Part shown: in pieces, positions 63,662 to 64,000 of the stretch
Layout of the letters: each line of letters begins with the position of its first letter
Position numbering within the stretch: position 1 is the first letter of the stretch
Assembly (NCBI GenBank): GCA_020634975.1
Contig: JACKAQ010000001.1
Coordinates: forward strand, 1,736,001 to 1,800,000
Direction of reading: 5' to 3'
Length of the DNA: 64,000 nt
Origin: JACKAQ01 sp020634975 [NCBI: Calditrichia bacterium]
GTDB lineage: Bacteria; Calditrichota; Calditrichia; RBG-13-44-9
Made by a program: the position numbers and the translations under genes
The notes under the pieces: generated by a model
Database searches by the model: none
Told to the model about the DNA's origin: nothing
Seen by the model: only the letters and a program-made list of their open reading frames with translations

Positions 63662-64000
63662 CTATTTTTTTGTTTTTGAACTGACCCCGCCAATTGCGCC
63701 ACAGATTCAAGCACCATTTCCGGCGAAATTTCCCGCATGCAGCGAAAGTGCCCTTTGGGGCAGGTGGCTTTGCCGATATGACTGCACGGCCGGCAATTCA
63801 GCCCGCTATTTTCCACAATTGCGGCGTTTGGGTTGATCGGAAAAAATCCCAGCTCGCGGGTGGTGGAGCCGAAAATGGCGATTTGCGGCACAGCGAAAGC
63901 GGCGGCGGCGTGCATCAATCCGGAATCGTTGCTGATGAACAACGGCGTTTGGCTGATCGCGCCGAATGTTTCGGTCAGCGATAATTCCCCGGCGATGTTT
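63662..64000 (-). CDS. Glycosyltransferase family 9 (heptosyltransferase-like), C-terminal part
   Basis: About 112 codons of a GT9 protein whose N-terminus lies beyond base 64000. It has the family nucleotide-sugar motif FISNDSGLMHAAAAFAVPQI, then AIFGST, and a Cys-rich tail CRPCSHIGKATCPKGHFRCM, followed by ISPEMVLESVAQL. GT9 enzymes add heptose or similar sugars to lipopolysaccharide core. The frame as read runs on 65 codons through the repeat region to 63466. A single A missing from the A-run at 63665-63671 would explain this: restored, it gives a TAG at 63662-63664 right after VQKQKK, the normal place for the end. Confidence 0.85.

Overview
The window looks like chromosomal DNA of a Gram-negative bacterium related to the FCB group, of the Calditrichota/KSB1/Ignavibacteria kind. 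This is inferred from gene content, not from any rRNA marker. The signs are: a large secreted protein with a type IX-like C-terminal sorting region and Ca-binding repeats; DUF2851, DUF4301 and DUF3857 proteins; a bacterial geranylgeranylglyceryl phosphate synthase; an NhaC-type Na+/H+ antiporter; many lipoproteins; and a heptosyltransferase-type glycosyltransferase. Coding density is high, most genes carry AAGGAG/GGAGG-type ribosome binding sites, and I see no rRNA, tRNA, insertion sequence, prophage or CRISPR array.

Left part (1-24.6 kb), mostly minus strand: Tex (cut by the window edge), a receiver-histidine kinase protein with a tiny DHp-like neighbour, an AI-2E-family membrane protein, a neutral zinc metallopeptidase, DNA polymerase I, a penicillin-acylase-type Ntn hydrolase behind a YdeP/FdhF molybdenum oxidoreductase, an exported DUF2252 protein and an orphan membrane protein. 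A receiver-SpoIIE phosphatase and a DUF4301 protein follow on plus. Then come prephenate dehydrogenase, a lipoprotein, a divergent prolyl-tRNA synthetase and asparagine synthase on minus.

Middle (24.6-50 kb): the 1143-residue secreted protein, a VTT-like membrane protein, a TonB/AgmX-like protein, a TIM-barrel isomerase, an HMA metal-binding lipoprotein, a HExxH lipoprotein, an FnIII-like exported protein, a double-SWIM SNF2 helicase, TrmK, a stand-alone PTS EIIA, a prenyl diphosphate synthase, an XRE regulator and DUF2851. A coiled-coil lipoprotein, a polytopic membrane protein, a degenerate HepT with the stub of its antitoxin, a molybdate transporter lacking its ATPase, GGGP synthase and a NagD-like phosphatase follow.

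Right part (50-64 kb): NhaC antiporter, ICMT-like methyltransferase, glpK, two inverted DUF3857/transglutaminase paralogues, glpD, an SLC13/DASS transporter, a histidine kinase plus response regulator, a tandem hairpin repeat and a truncated glycosyltransferase. Four genes between 54 and 64 kb carry seven single-base frameshifts, mostly in homopolymers; no gene left of 54 kb shows an obvious one. I read these as probable local sequence errors rather than seven mutations.

Functional links: GlpK and GlpD make the glycerol-to-DHAP route. The prenyl synthase could supply GGPP to GGGP synthase. Molybdate uptake would serve enzymes such as the YdeP-like oxidoreductase. Intergenic DNA carries several repeat families: a TATCCTT/AAGGATA heptamer, hairpins of the ATTCCCGC type, and a 59-bp tandem terminator-like unit.
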